A stretch of 64,000 nucleotides of DNA from Edwardsiella anguillarum ET080813. Its GTDB lineage: Bacteria; Pseudomonadota; Gammaproteobacteria; Enterobacterales; Enterobacteriaceae. A program made the translations under genes and the position numbers. Under the pieces are notes generated by a model, which was given only the letters and a program-made list of their open reading frames with translations, searched no databases and was not told the DNA's origin. The DNA lies in NCBI RefSeq assembly GCF_000264765.2, contig NZ_CP006664.1:2232001-2296000 (forward strand). Direction: 5' to 3'. Shown piece after piece: positions 40,789 to 50,927 of the stretch (position 1 is the first letter of the stretch; each line of letters begins with the position of its first letter).

Positions 40789-40869
40789 CTATTCATGATG
40801 CGATCATAGTAAGCCGATAGGGCTTTTAAAAGAGAGCTGGCTCACAAATTGGGGAGTCGCCGGCCAGGA

Positions 40870-41142
40870 TCACTCTTCGTCAAAGCCGGCGTTGAACAGC
40901 GAGACGACGGCGTCCAGCGCCTGGCGCTCGTCTGGGCCGGTGGCCTGAATCTCTATCTGTCCCCCCTGCGCGGAGTCGAGCATCAGCAGGGCTATCACGC
41001 TGTTGGCTTCGGCCTCGATGCCGTTTTCATTGCGCAGAATGACGTCGGCATCGAAGGTTTGCACCAGCTCGAACAGCTTCATGGCGGGGCGGGCATGCAT
41101 GCCCAGACGGTTTTTGATCTCTACGGTTTGCGTCACGCTCAT
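40870..41142 (-). CDS. npr: Nitrogen PTS phosphocarrier NPr
   Basis: NPr is the HPr-like carrier that passes phosphate from EI-Ntr (PtsP) to EIIA-Ntr (PtsN). The 90 residues have the active-site His16 in LGMHARPA and the usual HPr fold, ending with a short acidic tail. It follows rapZ by seven bases on the same strand and is the last gene of the cluster. Its phosphorylation state is part of nitrogen and potassium control in relatives. Confidence 0.97.
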   Translation of the reverse strand: MSVTQTVEIKNRLGMHARPAMKLFELVQTFDADVILRNENGIEAEANSVIALLMLDSAQGGQIEIQATGPDERQALDAVVSLFNAGFDEE

Positions 41143-41149
41143 GGTTGGC

Positions 41150-42001
41150 CTACCTGCGTTTTTCCAGGGTGCGGTGACGGGACTGCACGTTTTTTCCGCG
41201 CGAGCGGAAGTAGTCCGCCAGCTGCTCGGCGACGTAGACCGAGCGGTGTTTACCGCCGGTGCAGCCGATGGCTACCGTCAGGTAGCTACGGTTATTGTTC
41301 TCCAGCGCCGGCAGCCACTGCTCAAGGTAGCTGCGGGTCTGGTAGATAAAGTTGTGTACCTCGGTGTGGCGATCGAGGAACGCCGCCACCGGCTTATCCA
41401 GCCCGGTCATCGGACGCAGCTTGGGATCCCAGTGGGGATTGGGCAGGAAGCGGACATCGAAAACATAGTCGGCGTCGATGGGAATGCCGTGCTTAAAGCC
41501 GAAGGATTCGAATACCATGGTTAGCTCGCGTTCGCGCTTGCCCAGCAGACGGGCGCGCAGCATCTCCGCCAGCTCATGCACCGACATTTCCGATGTGTCG
41601 ATAATGAGATCGGCGCGGGAACGCAGCGGCTCCAGCAGCTCGTTCTCCTGATCGATGGCGTTTTCCAGCGATAGGTTTTTGCTCGATAGAGGGTGTAGGC
41701 GCCGAGTATCGCTGTAGCGGCGGATCAGCGTATTGCGATCGGCATCAAGGAACAGCAGCTGCGGCGTAAAGCTCTCCGGCAGATGGTCCATCGCCGTCTC
41801 CAGCACCTCCGGCGATTCGGGCATGTTACGTACGTCAATGCTGACCGCCGCGGAGGTATCCCGGGTGGCCAGGGTGCGTGCCAGCTCCGGCAGCAGCTCG
41901 ACCGGTAGGTTATCGACGCAGTAGAATCCCATATCTTCCAAGGCGCGCAAGGCCACGGATTTCCCTGAACCGGAACGGCCGCTGACAATCATCAGCACCA
42001 T
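41150..42001 (-). CDS. rapZ: RNase adapter protein RapZ
   Basis: RapZ binds glucosamine-6-phosphate and the small RNA GlmZ and presents GlmZ to RNase E, controlling GlmS synthesis. The 283 residues have the N-terminal Walker A GRSGSGKS (8-15) and the C-terminal RNA-binding domain with the basic tail [17 protein letters not shown]. The gene lies between ptsN and npr, as in E. coli. The target sRNA genes are not in this window. Confidence 0.97.
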
Positions 42002-42109
42002 ATCACCACTCCCCTGTTGTTATTGTTACGCGGGCCGGTATTGCCTGCCCGCTCATCATACTAGCAAGCCTGGATCGTCAGCGATAGCCTCGGATCGCGC
42101 GGGCGAGGA

Positions 42110-42574
42110 TCATTCGGTGATGATCTGGTACAGATCTTCATCGCTTTGCGCCGCGCGCAGGCGGCGGCAAACGCCCTTATCCGAGAGCTTTTGCGCCATC
42201 AGCGATAGGGTTTGCAGGTGTGTTTTGCACTGATCTGCCGGTACCAGCAGGGCAAACAGCAGGTCGACCGGTTGATTGTCAATGGCGTCGAAGCTGATAG
42301 GCTGATCGAGGTGGATAAAGACGGCGATGGCGCGCAGGGTATCCTCTTCTAGCTTGCCGTGGGGGATGGCGATCCCGTTGCCGATCCCGGTACTGCCCAT
42401 ACGCTCCCGGGTCAGGATGGCGTCGAAGACGACCTGAGTCGGCAGGTTGAGCTGGGCGGCGGCCAGTTCGCTGATGATTTCCAGCACGCGCTTCTTGCTG
42501 GCGCAGTGGACGGCGTTGCGCGTGCATTCCGGAGTCAGCACGACGCTTAAGGGCATAGTTAAGTCATTACTCAT
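42110..42574 (-). CDS. ptsN: Nitrogen PTS enzyme IIA (EIIA-Ntr)
   Basis: PtsN receives phosphate from NPr on His72 in AIPHGKLEE and regulates K+ transport, phosphate signalling and sigma-54-related functions by protein contact. The 154-residue protein is about nine residues shorter at the C terminus than E. coli PtsN, ending LYQIITE; the acidic tail is missing while the fold is complete. It lies between hpf and rapZ with gaps of about 110 bp on each side. Confidence 0.97.
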   Translation of the reverse strand: MSNDLTMPLSVVLTPECTRNAVHCASKKRVLEIISELAAAQLNLPTQVVFDAILTRERMGSTGIGNGIAIPHGKLEEDTLRAIAVFIHLDQPISFDAIDNQPVDLLFALLVPADQCKTHLQTLSLMAQKLSDKGVCRRLRAAQSDEDLYQIITE

Positions 42575-42693
42575 GGTGTTTTTTCAAAAAGGCTGCTGTG
42601 TGCCGGCGACGCGAAGCCCCTAAGGCTTAAACGGCCCACCCTTGCAGGGTAGGCCGCCGGTCGGTAGGCTGGCGTGCCAGCCATAGGGCAATG

Positions 42694-42981
42694 TTAATGT
42701 TGTTTCAGTTTGTCTTTATGCTTGTTTAACTGGCGGGCCAGTTTGTCTATCAGGGCATCGATAGCGGCGTACATGTCTTCCTGCTGGGCCGAGGCGTGCA
42801 GCTCTCCTCCGTTGATAAACACCGTTGCTTCGGCGATATGATCGACCTTTTCAATACTGAGAGTGACGTTGACCTGATTGATCCGGTCAAAATACTGCTC
42901 AAGTTTGGCAAATTTCTCGCTGACAAACTGACGGATGGCGTCAGTAATTTCAAGATGGTGTCCAGTAATGTTGAGCTGCAT
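42694..42981 (-). CDS. hpf: Ribosome hibernation promoting factor
   Basis: HPF binds the 30S subunit at the mRNA/tRNA site and helps convert 90S to 100S dimers in stationary phase. The 95-residue short form has MQLNITG, KFAKLEQYFDRINQV and the basic C terminus KLARQLNKHKDKLKQH. Two ATG codons occur in tandem; the second (42981) has the better distance to AAGGA. It follows rpoN by 21 bp and is probably co-transcribed. A GGCTGGC/GCCAGCC palindrome lies just after its stop. Confidence 0.97.
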   Translation of the reverse strand: MQLNITGHHLEITDAIRQFVSEKFAKLEQYFDRINQVNVTLSIEKVDHIAEATVFINGGELHASAQQEDMYAAIDALIDKLARQLNKHKDKLKQH

Positions 42982-43002
42982 CATGTCTTCCTTCTCGGTG
43001 TG

Positions 43003-44472
43003 TCACACCAGCTGTTTACGCTGGTTGGACGGTGGAATGGACAAAGACTCTCGGTATTTTGCAACGGTACGCCGGGCGACCATGATACCCTGATCTGCCA
43101 GCAGGGTGGTAAGTTTGCTGTCGCTCAGTGGCTTCGCCGGATTTTCCGCCGCTATCAGTTTCTTCACCAGTGCCCGGATCGCCGTGGAGGAGGCTTCGCC
43201 GCCATCCTCGGTATTGACGTGGCTGGAGAAGAAATACTTCAGTTCAAAGATCCCCCGCGGGCTGTGCAGGAACTTCTGCGTCGTCACCCGGGAAATCGTC
43301 GACTCATGCATCTCTACCTGCTGCGCGATGTCGGCCAGCACCATGGGCTTCATTGATTCTGCGCCGTGCTCGAAAAACGCCTGCTGCTGCTCGACGATGC
43401 AGCGGGATACCTTCAGCAGGGTATCGTTGCGGCTTTCCAGGCTCTTAATCAGCCACTTGGCCTCCTGCAGATTGCTGCGAATAAACTGACTATCGCTGTC
43501 GCTGCGTGCCTGGGCACCCAGCGCCGCGTAGCGCTGGTTAATGTGCAGGCGCGGGACGCTGTCCTGATTGAGCTCGACCACCCAGCGTCCCTGATGCTTA
43601 TGGACCAGCACGTCGGGGATAACGTAGTCGGATTCGCCGGTATTAATCGAGAGCCCAGGCCGCGGGTCGAGGCTCTGAATGAGCTGCATCGCCTCCTTGA
43701 GCACCTCTTCCTTTAGCTTAGTCGAACGCATCAGATTTCGGAAATCGTGATTGCCCAGCAGATCGAGATGGCGATCGACAATGCCGCGCGCCTCGTTTAA
43801 ATAGGGGGTATCTGGCGCAAACTGGGAGAGCTGTACTAGCAGGCAGTCCCGCAGATCGCGGGCGGCAACGCCGACGGGATCGAAACGCTGAATGCGCTTC
43901 AGGACAGCCTCAACCTCTTCCGGCAAGGCGTGCTCATCGCCGAGGCTTTCCAGAATCTCCTCCAGCGAGGCCGTGAGGTAGCCGGTGTCATCGACGGCAT
44001 CCACGATGGCGGTCGCAATGGCCAGATCCGTCTCGCTGAAGGGGGTAAGCTCGACCTGCCACATCAGGTAATCTTGCAGGGTCTGGGTCGTTTCACCCTG
44101 AAACACCGGCAGCTCGTCGTCGTGGTAGTCCGTTCCTGTTCCTGAGGGGGTGCCGGCGGTGTAAATTTCATCCCAGCTGGCGTCCAGCGGCAGCTCATCC
44201 GGCATTTCGCGCTGTTCCAGCGCATCGCGGGTATCAAGCGGATCGTCGTCATCGCGTGCGTCGGCGTCATCCTGCACGCGGTCGTCGTCGGCGCTTTCGC
44301 CGTCGGCTTCGTCATTCGGCTCCAGTTGCTCCAGCAGCGGGTTACTTTCCAGCGCCTGCTGGATCTCTTGCTGTAGCTCCAGCGTAGAGAGCTGCAGCAG
44401 GCGGATTGCCTGTTGCAGCTGTGGCGTCATGGCCAGCTGCTGGCTGAGTCTGAGTTGCAAGCCTTGCTTCAT
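43003..44472 (-). CDS. rpoN: RNA polymerase sigma-54 factor
   Basis: RpoN directs polymerase to -24/-12 promoters that need enhancer-binding activators, mainly for nitrogen and stress functions. The 489 residues have the Gln-rich region I ([21 protein letters not shown]), a very acidic region II (about 50-110), the core-binding domain, and the RpoN box [10 protein letters not shown] near the C terminus. The ATG at 44472 is chosen over an extended frame of 25 codons. It is about 12 residues longer than the E. coli protein, in the acidic linker. Confidence 0.98.
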   Translation of the reverse strand: MKQGLQLRLSQQLAMTPQLQQAIRLLQLSTLELQQEIQQALESNPLLEQLEPNDEADGESADDDRVQDDADARDDDDPLDTRDALEQREMPDELPLDASWDEIYTAGTPSGTGTDYHDDELPVFQGETTQTLQDYLMWQVELTPFSETDLAIATAIVDAVDDTGYLTASLEEILESLGDEHALPEEVEAVLKRIQRFDPVGVAARDLRDCLLVQLSQFAPDTPYLNEARGIVDRHLDLLGNHDFRNLMRSTKLKEEVLKEAMQLIQSLDPRPGLSINTGESDYVIPDVLVHKHQGRWVVELNQDSVPRLHINQRYAALGAQARSDSDSQFIRSNLQEAKWLIKSLESRNDTLLKVSRCIVEQQQAFFEHGAESMKPMVLADIAQQVEMHESTISRVTTQKFLHSPRGIFELKYFFSSHVNTEDGGEASSTAIRALVKKLIAAENPAKPLSDSKLTTLLADQGIMVARRTVAKYRESLSIPPSNQRKQLV

Positions 44473-44595
44473 AATCGCGCGTTCTGTTCCTTGATTGCTG
44501 ACAGTGGTGGCCGGCGATGCGTAATGGAGCTCGCCGGCGAAAAACAAAGAGTCGGCATGGCAAGGCGCCCCTGGCGGACATGACGCCTAGCCTAT

Positions 44596-45321
44596 TTACA
44601 GCCGGAACTCCTCACCCAGATAGACGCGTTTGACCTGCTCGTCGGCCAAGATCTCGTCGGGAGAGCCGTAGGCTATCAGATTACCCTGGCTGACGATGTA
44701 GGCTCGCTCGCACACGTCCAGCGTTTCACGCACGTTGTGGTCGGTGATCAGCACCCCGAGGCCACGATCGCGGAGGTGTTCGATAATTTTTTTGATATCG
44801 ATAACGGAGATGGGATCCACCCCGGCAAAGGGCTCATCCAGCAGAATAAATTTGGGATTGGCGGCCAGCGCGCGGGCGATCTCCACCCGGCGCCGTTCAC
44901 CGCCGGAGAGGGATTGCCCCAGGTTATCGCGCAGATGGGCGATATGAAACTCTTCCAGCAGCTCATCGGCCCGATCGGCGCGCTGCTCTGCGTTGAGATC
45001 GTCGCGGATCTCCAGCACGGCCATCAGGTTATCGTAAACGCTCAGGCGGCGGAAAATGGAGGCCTCCTGCGGCAGATAGCCGATGCCGCGGCGGGCGCGG
45101 GCGTGCAGCGGCAGCAGGCTGATGTCATCGTCATCGATGATGATGCGCCCGGCATCGCGCGGCACGATACCGACCACCATGTAGAAGGTGGTGGTTTTCC
45201 CGGCGCCGTTCGGGCCGAGCAGGCCGACGATCTCGCCGGAGTTTACCGTCAGACTGACGTTTTCTACGACCCTGCGCCCCTTATAGGACTTGGCCAGGTT
45301 TTCCGCAATTAATCTTGCCAT
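44596..45321 (-). CDS. lptB: LPS export ABC transporter ATPase LptB
   Basis: LptB is the cytoplasmic ATPase that powers LPS extraction from the inner membrane with LptF and LptG. The 241 residues have Walker A GPNGAGKT (36-43), the signature LSGGERRR and Walker [14 protein letters not shown], and the switch HNVRE. It starts seven bases after lptA on the same strand. rpoN follows after about 120 bp. Confidence 0.99.
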   Translation of the reverse strand: MARLIAENLAKSYKGRRVVENVSLTVNSGEIVGLLGPNGAGKTTTFYMVVGIVPRDAGRIIIDDDDISLLPLHARARRGIGYLPQEASIFRRLSVYDNLMAVLEIRDDLNAEQRADRADELLEEFHIAHLRDNLGQSLSGGERRRVEIARALAANPKFILLDEPFAGVDPISVIDIKKIIEHLRDRGLGVLITDHNVRETLDVCERAYIVSQGNLIAYGSPDEILADEQVKRVYLGEEFRL

Positions 45322-45327
45322 AACGAA

Positions 45328-45885
45328 TCAGTTACTCTTCTTCTGAGGCGCCGGTTTGGCGTTGCCTTTATCCTGCAGCTGGGACGGCAGCAGCACGGTC
45401 GTCACGCGTTTGCCTTTATCGCTGAAGGCCTCCATCTGCTGCTGCTTCACCAGATAGGTAATCCGATCGCCCTCGATGTTGCTGTCGAGCTGCTTCAGAA
45501 AGGCCTTCCCGGTCAGAATGACATAGTCTTTGGCCAGTTCATAGCGCAGCTGTTGGCTGTGGCCCTCTACCGGCTTTCCGTTATCCTGCATCTGATAGAA
45601 GGTGACCGGGTTACCGTAGGCCTCTACGATTTCGCTGCCCTGCTGTCCGTTAGGGCGGGTGACGACCACCTTATCGGCGGTGATCTTGATGGTGCCCTGG
45701 GTCACGATAACATCGCCGGTGAAGGTGGCGATGTTACCCTGCATATCCAGTGACTGCTGCATCGAGTTGATGTGAATCGGCTGATCGGTATCACCGGTAA
45801 CGGCCAGCGCAGAGGCACTGGCGCTCAACAGGGCGCCGGCAAGGATCAGATCACGCAGTTTAAGGGTGCTTGCTTTGAATTTCAT
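45328..45885 (-). CDS. lptA: LPS transport periplasmic protein LptA
   Basis: LptA forms the periplasmic bridge that carries LPS from LptC to LptD. The 185-residue precursor has a signal peptide ending near ASALA and the OstA-like beta-jellyroll with repeated short strands such as QGNIATFTGDVIVTQG. The C-terminal tail is Lys/Pro-rich. Its first 26 bases overlap the end of lptC in another frame, so translation is coupled. Confidence 0.97.
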   Translation of the reverse strand: MKFKASTLKLRDLILAGALLSASASALAVTGDTDQPIHINSMQQSLDMQGNIATFTGDVIVTQGTIKITADKVVVTRPNGQQGSEIVEAYGNPVTFYQMQDNGKPVEGHSQQLRYELAKDYVILTGKAFLKQLDSNIEGDRITYLVKQQQMEAFSDKGKRVTTVLLPSQLQDKGNAKPAPQKKSN

Positions 45886-46432
45886 AATAGGTGTTTACCT
45901 TGTCAATCAACCGTGCGGTTTTATCCCGCATATTTCCGCGCATCTTCAACCCATGAGAGGTGAAATTGCTGCCGTACAGCGTCACCTCATCATCCGAGCT
46001 TATGTCCTGAGTAACCAGATTCACCTGCGCATTATCGGTGGTAATCCTTTCCAGTTGCGAGGTCGGCGTCAAACTATTGACCTCTACATTTCCATAGAGA
46101 TACAACATGTTATCTTTCGTCAGCTTGGCCTTATCGGCGCGAACGGACCAGGTCGCCGCGGCCTGGGGATCGAAGGTCGTCAGCACCGGCCGGGTAAACC
46201 AGGTCACGCCCTGTTCGCTGTAGTGCTGTACATCCTGCGCCACCAGCTTATAGCTTAGCTTGCCGCTGGGATCGTAGACGACGGTCAGAGTGTGCTGGCT
46301 CTGGTAGTTCGGCGTATTGGGATCTAGCGTCGTCGGCGCGCCGTCGGGCGAGTTATCCGCCAGATTCCAGCCAATCAGCGCCAGCGCGATCAGGGTCAGC
46401 AGGATGATCACCCAGCGTTTGCTCGTACTCAT
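45860..46432 (-). CDS. lptC: LPS export system protein LptC
   Basis: LptC is a bitopic inner-membrane protein that receives LPS from LptBFG and passes it to LptA. The 190 residues have one N-terminal membrane helix (about 7-25) and a periplasmic jellyroll. The ATG at 46432 overlaps the kdsC stop in an ATGA; an open frame of 19 codons upstream is ignored. Its 3' end overlaps lptA by 26 bp. The length equals E. coli within one residue. Confidence 0.96.
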   Translation of the reverse strand: MSTSKRWVIILLTLIALALIGWNLADNSPDGAPTTLDPNTPNYQSQHTLTVVYDPSGKLSYKLVAQDVQHYSEQGVTWFTRPVLTTFDPQAAATWSVRADKAKLTKDNMLYLYGNVEVNSLTPTSQLERITTDNAQVNLVTQDISSDDEVTLYGSNFTSHGLKMRGNMRDKTARLIDKVNTYYEIQSKHP

Positions 46433-46995
46433 ATCGACAGCCCTTTGGCCTGTTCCAGGCTGCCCTGGGCCTGCAGGATTATGTCGCACAGCTCGCGCAC
46501 CGCACCGCGACCGCCGGCGATGCGGGTGGTGTAGTGCGCGTTGGGCAACAGCAGCGGGTGCGCGTCCGCGACGGCGACGGACAGCCCGACGCGCGCCATC
46601 ACCGGCCAGTCGATCAGGTCATCGCCGATATAGGCCGCCTGATGGGGGGCCAGCTGCAGATCGGACAGGATGCGCTCAAAGGCGATAAGCTTGTCGGACT
46701 GCCCCTGATACAGGTGCCGGATGCCCAGCGTGGCGGCCCTGTCGGCCACCAGCTGTGAACTGCGGCCGGTGATGATCGCCACGTCAATCCCCTGGGTGAC
46801 CAGGCAGCGAATGCCATAGCCATCGCGGACGTTAAACGCCTTCAGCTCTTCACCCTGGTTGCCCATGTAGATCAGCCCGTCGGATAAGACGCCGTCCACG
46901 TCGCAGATCAGCAGGCGGGTCTGCGCGGCGCGCGCCATGACATCGGCGGAAACCGGTCCATAGCAGGTGGCAATCGGGGAGGTGTTCTGTTGCAT
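46429..46995 (-). CDS. kdsC: 3-deoxy-D-manno-octulosonate 8-phosphate phosphatase
   Basis: KdsC dephosphorylates Kdo-8-phosphate for LPS synthesis. The 188-residue HAD protein has motif I ICDVDGVLSDG, motif II IITGRSS and the late GDDLIDWPVM motif. It overlaps lptC by four bases and follows kdsD by 15 bp, so precursor synthesis and LPS export are encoded in one transcript. Confidence 0.98.
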   Translation of the reverse strand: MQQNTSPIATCYGPVSADVMARAAQTRLLICDVDGVLSDGLIYMGNQGEELKAFNVRDGYGIRCLVTQGIDVAIITGRSSQLVADRAATLGIRHLYQGQSDKLIAFERILSDLQLAPHQAAYIGDDLIDWPVMARVGLSVAVADAHPLLLPNAHYTTRIAGGRGAVRELCDIILQAQGSLEQAKGLSI

Positions 46996-47010
46996 GCAAG
47001 CTCCGTTTCT

Positions 47011-47997
47011 TCAGACTACGCCGGCGCGCAGCATATCATGCATATGCACCACGCCGATCAGCCGATCGTTTTCGGCGACCAGCAGCGAGGTGATGTGGCG
47101 ATCCTGCATGAGGTTCAGGGCATCGACCGCCAGCGCCGTGGGACGAATGCGGATCCCCCCGCGGGTCATGACGTCGGCGATTTTGGCATTATTTAAATCA
47201 ATGCCCATATCGAATATACGGCGCAGATCACCGTCGGTAAAGATCCCATCAATATGCGCATTGGGGCCGCAGATGACCGTCAGCCCCAGATTTTTGCGGG
47301 TGATCTCCAGCAGGGCGTCGCGCAGCGAGGCCGTTGGCGAGACCGTCGGCACCTCGTCTCCGCTGTGCATAATATCGCTGACGCGCAGCAGCAGCTTGCG
47401 GCCCAGCGCGCCGCCGGGGTGAGACAGGGCAAAATCCTGCGCGGTGAAGCCGCGCGCCTGCAGCAGCGCCACGGCTAGGGCATCGCCCATCACCAGGGTG
47501 GCGGTGGTGCTGGTCGTCGGAGCCAGACCCAGGGGGCAGGCCTCCTGCGGTACCCGGATGCACAGGTGGATATCGGCCGCGCGGCCCATGGCGCTGTCCG
47601 GATTGTTAGTCATGCAGATCAGCGTGACGCTCTGGCGCTTAAGGACCGGAATCAGCGCCTGGATCTCTTGGGATTCACCGGAGTTGGAGATGGCCAGCAC
47701 GACGTCGCGCGGCTCTACCATGCCCAGGTCGCCATGGCTGGCTTCGCCCGGATGGACAAAAAAGGCGGAGGTGCCGGTACTGGCGAGGGTGGCGGCAATC
47801 TTACGCCCGATATGGCCCGATTTGCCCATCCCCATGACCACCACCTTACCGCTGCAGCGCAGCATGGCCTCACAGGCGCGGCTGAAGTCCTGGTTGATGA
47901 AATGGTCCAGCTGCGCAAGCCCTTCCCGCTCGATACGTAGGACATCTTTCCCCGCCTGCTGAAAATCAAAATCCGGCTGAAATTCCATATGTGACAT
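47011..47997 (-). CDS. kdsD: D-arabinose 5-phosphate isomerase KdsD
   Basis: KdsD interconverts ribulose-5-phosphate and arabinose-5-phosphate, the first step to Kdo. The 328 residues have an N-terminal SIS sugar-isomerase domain (GKSGHIGRKIAATLASTG, SNSGES) and two C-terminal CBS domains from about residue 205. Its length equals E. coli KdsD. It lies between yrbG and kdsC on the same strand. Confidence 0.98.
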   Translation of the reverse strand: MSHMEFQPDFDFQQAGKDVLRIEREGLAQLDHFINQDFSRACEAMLRCSGKVVVMGMGKSGHIGRKIAATLASTGTSAFFVHPGEASHGDLGMVEPRDVVLAISNSGESQEIQALIPVLKRQSVTLICMTNNPDSAMGRAADIHLCIRVPQEACPLGLAPTTSTTATLVMGDALAVALLQARGFTAQDFALSHPGGALGRKLLLRVSDIMHSGDEVPTVSPTASLRDALLEITRKNLGLTVICGPNAHIDGIFTDGDLRRIFDMGIDLNNAKIADVMTRGGIRIRPTALAVDALNLMQDRHITSLLVAENDRLIGVVHMHDMLRAGVV

Positions 47998-48051
47998 TTT
48001 GTTTTCTCACGTCTCGCAAAACCACTGACTCGGCGGACCCTGCCCGGGGAG

Positions 48052-49041
48052 TCAATCCCAATACAACATCAGCGAAGGCTGCATATACAGCAGCCCGATA
48101 TAGGCGATAAACGCACACAATAGCAGCGCGCCCGCGAGGCGGCCGATGCTGTGCCTACGCCGCAGGCACAGCAGGGTCAGCACCAGCGTAAAGGCCAGCA
48201 TCACCCAGTAGTCGCGGGCGAACGCGGCGCCGTCGATGAGGGGATTGCGCGGGCCGATTAACGCCGGTATCCCCAGTACCACCAGAATATTGAAGGTATT
48301 GGAGCCAATGATATTCCCCAGTACAATATCATGCTCGCCCTTTATGGCGCCGGCGCAGGCCGTTGCCAGCTCCGGCAGGCTGGTGCCGACGGCGATCACC
48401 GTCAGGCCGATGATCAGTTCGCTGACGCCCAGATAGCGGGCTAGTACCGTGGCGTTGTCGATCACCATGCGCGAGGCCAGCGGCAGGATAATAAACCCGA
48501 GCGCCATCCACAGCAGGGCGACCGGTAGGCCGGTATCCCGCGGTAGCTCCGCGATCTGCTCACGGGCATAGCTATCCTGGCCGCCCGGCATTACCCTGTG
48601 GGCCATATTAAGCATTAACCATAAGAATGCGCCGAAAAAGGCCATTAAAATAGCACCATCAATACGATTAAGCTGATTGTCATACAGCAAAAAACCGCAC
48701 AAGATAGTGGCCCCCAGGGTCAGGGGCAGTTCGCGCCGCAGGATATCGGAGCGCACGGATAGTGGGCGGATCAATGCCGCACAGCCAAGGATCAGCAAGA
48801 TATTGGTGATGTTCGACCCCAGAACGTTACCAACGGCCGTATCTATTTGATTATGCAACGTAGCAGTCAGGGATATGGTCAATTCGGGCAGGGATGTCCC
48901 CATACTGACGATGGTCATGCCGATGACCAGCGGAGCCACGCCCAGCGCATGCGCAACGGCCGCTGCGCCGTACACTACACGGTCTGCGCCATACACTAAA
49001 AGTAGTAAACCGATGAGCATTAGCAGGGTGGCGAGCAGCAT
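48052..49041 (-). CDS. yrbG: Calcium/sodium antiporter family protein YrbG
   Basis: YrbG belongs to the cation:Ca2+ exchanger superfamily. The 329 residues have ten predicted membrane helices and the two inverted alpha repeats GTSLPELTISL with GSNITNILL and GTSLPELATAC with GSNTFNILV. The ATG at 49041 matches the E. coli start (MLLAT); upstream codons are ignored. It is the first gene of the minus-strand cluster and is divergent from mlaF across about 280 bp. The true ion is not settled in E. coli. Confidence 0.94.
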   Translation of the reverse strand: MLLATLLMLIGLLLLVYGADRVVYGAAAVAHALGVAPLVIGMTIVSMGTSLPELTISLTATLHNQIDTAVGNVLGSNITNILLILGCAALIRPLSVRSDILRRELPLTLGATILCGFLLYDNQLNRIDGAILMAFFGAFLWLMLNMAHRVMPGGQDSYAREQIAELPRDTGLPVALLWMALGFIILPLASRMVIDNATVLARYLGVSELIIGLTVIAVGTSLPELATACAGAIKGEHDIVLGNIIGSNTFNILVVLGIPALIGPRNPLIDGAAFARDYWVMLAFTLVLTLLCLRRRHSIGRLAGALLLCAFIAYIGLLYMQPSLMLYWD

Positions 49042-49320
49042 GCAGGATCCTTGGGTGAATGAAGTCCGGACCTCAGTGTCCGGCGACACAGTTCTAACGT
49101 CTAACTGAACGCGGTCAGTCGGCCACCGATACCGCTGGCAGTAAGTAGTTCACTTAATTTTGACGGTAGGCGGGATAAAAGTAAAACTTATGCTGCTATC
49201 AAGGCGGGAAATTCACTGTCTGAATGTCATAGTGACGAAAAAATAGCATTAATAACCTAGAAAAAGCACATGGCTGTGTTTTGCTTGAGTTAGCTTATCA
49301 ATAACCAGGAATAATTGTGG

Positions 49321-50151
49321 ATGAATCATCAGGAAAATAATCTGGTGGATATCCGTGGAATGAGCTTTAGCCGCGGAAATCGCCAGATTTTTACCGACAT
49401 TAATCTGACCGTTCCGCGTGGGAAGGTGACGGCGATCATGGGGCCATCGGGGATCGGTAAAACCACCCTGCTGCGTCTGATCGGCGGCCAGCTACGCCCG
49501 GATTGCGGGGAGATTTGGTTCGATGGGGAGAATATTCCGGCGCTCTCCCGCGGCCGCCTGTTTGAAGCACGTAAGAAGATGAGCATGCTGTTTCAGTCCG
49601 GCGCGCTGTTTACCGATCTCAGCGTGTTTGACAACGTGGCCTTTCCACTGCGCGAGCATACGTGGCTGCCGGAGATCCTGCTGCGCACCACCGTGCTGAT
49701 GAAGCTGGAGGCCGTGGGACTACGCGGTGCCGCCGATCTCATGCCATCAGAGCTGTCCGGCGGCATGGCACGCCGGGCGGCGTTGGCTAGGGCTATCGCG
49801 CTCGATCCGCAGATGATCCTGTTCGATGAGCCCTTTGTCGGCCAGGATCCGATCACCATGGGCGTGTTGGTGAAGCTGATCGATGAGCTGAATCACGCGC
49901 TGGGCATCACCTGCGTGGTGGTATCGCACGATGTCCCCGAGGTGCTGAGTATCGCCGACCACGCGTATATCGTGGCGGAGCAGCGCGTCATCGCGCACGG
50001 CGATCGGCAGTCGCTGCGTGCTAATCGGGATCCGCGGGTGCGCCAGTTCCTTGACGGCATCGCCGATGGGCCGGTGCCTTTCCGCTATCCGGCGGGTGAC
50101 TATCGCCATGCGCTGCTGGCGTCGGGGGAGGGCTCATCACATGTTGCTTAA
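49321..50151 (+). CDS. mlaF: Phospholipid ABC transporter ATPase MlaF
   Basis: MlaF is the ATPase of the MlaFEDB complex, which moves phospholipids between the inner membrane and MlaC to keep the outer leaflet asymmetric. The 276 residues have Walker [10 protein letters not shown], the signature [14 protein letters not shown] and Walker [18 protein letters not shown] two codons before the ATG could also start it. The tail [18 protein letters not shown] overlaps mlaE by 11 bp. It opens the operon mlaFEDCB. Confidence 0.98.
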   Translation: MNHQENNLVDIRGMSFSRGNRQIFTDINLTVPRGKVTAIMGPSGIGKTTLLRLIGGQLRPDCGEIWFDGENIPALSRGRLFEARKKMSMLFQSGALFTDLSVFDNVAFPLREHTWLPEILLRTTVLMKLEAVGLRGAADLMPSELSGGMARRAALARAIALDPQMILFDEPFVGQDPITMGVLVKLIDELNHALGITCVVVSHDVPEVLSIADHAYIVAEQRVIAHGDRQSLRANRDPRVRQFLDGIADGPVPFRYPAGDYRHALLASGEGSSHVA

Positions 50152-50923
50152 TGGAGTGGCGGCCTTTGGACGCCGTGGAATCCGGGTCTGCGCCGCCTTT
50201 GGCCGCGCCGGGCTGATGCTCTTTAGCGCGCTGGTTGGCCGGCCAGAGCCGGGCAAGCAGTGGCCGCTGCTGCGCCGCCAGCTGTACAGCGTCGGGGTTC
50301 AGTCCCTGCTGATCATCATCGTCTCAGGGCTGTTTATCGGCATGGTGCTGGGACTACAGGGGTATCTGGTGCTGACGACCTACAGCGCCGAAGCCAGCCT
50401 GGGCATGATGGTGGCGCTGTCGCTGCTGCGCGAGCTGGGGCCGGTGGTGACCGCCCTGCTGTTCGCCGGCCGCGCCGGCTCGGCGCTGACCGCGGAAATC
50501 GGCCTGATGAAGGCGACGGAGCAGCTCTCTAGCCTGGAGATGATGGCGGTCGATCCGCTGCGGCGCGTGGTCGCGCCGCGCTTCTGGGCCGGGGTGATCA
50601 GCATGCCGCTGCTGACGGTGATCTTTGTCGCCGTGGGAATCTGGGGCGGCTCGGTGGTCGGCGTGGACTGGAAAGGCATCGACGCGGGCTTCTTCTGGTC
50701 GGCGATGCAGGGAGCGGTGGACTATCGCACCGATCTGCTGAACTGTCTGATCAAGAGCCTGGTCTTCGCCATAACGGTCATGTGGATCGCGCTGTTCAAC
50801 GGCTATGATGCGGTCCCCACCTCGGCTGGGATCAGTCGTGCGACGACGCGTACCGTCGTGCACGCGTCGCTGGCGGTTTTAGGTTTGGATTTTGTGCTGA
50901 CGGCACTGATGTTTGGGAATTGA
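50141..50923 (+). CDS. mlaE: Phospholipid ABC transporter permease MlaE
   Basis: MlaE is the membrane permease of the Mla complex. The 260 residues form five to six hydrophobic segments and carry the MlaE-family sequences [19 protein letters not shown] and [17 protein letters not shown]. It begins 11 bp inside mlaF and is followed by mlaD after four bases. Its length equals that of E. coli. Confidence 0.98.
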   Translation: MLLNGVAAFGRRGIRVCAAFGRAGLMLFSALVGRPEPGKQWPLLRRQLYSVGVQSLLIIIVSGLFIGMVLGLQGYLVLTTYSAEASLGMMVALSLLRELGPVVTALLFAGRAGSALTAEIGLMKATEQLSSLEMMAVDPLRRVVAPRFWAGVISMPLLTVIFVAVGIWGGSVVGVDWKGIDAGFFWSAMQGAVDYRTDLLNCLIKSLVFAITVMWIALFNGYDAVPTSAGISRATTRTVVHASLAVLGLDFVLTALMFGN

Positions 50924-50927
50924 TGCA

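Noticed and set aside
49042-49320. Sigma-E promoter for mlaF or yrbG
   Set aside because: A GGAA and a TCTGA occur, but their spacing does not fit the sigma-E consensus.
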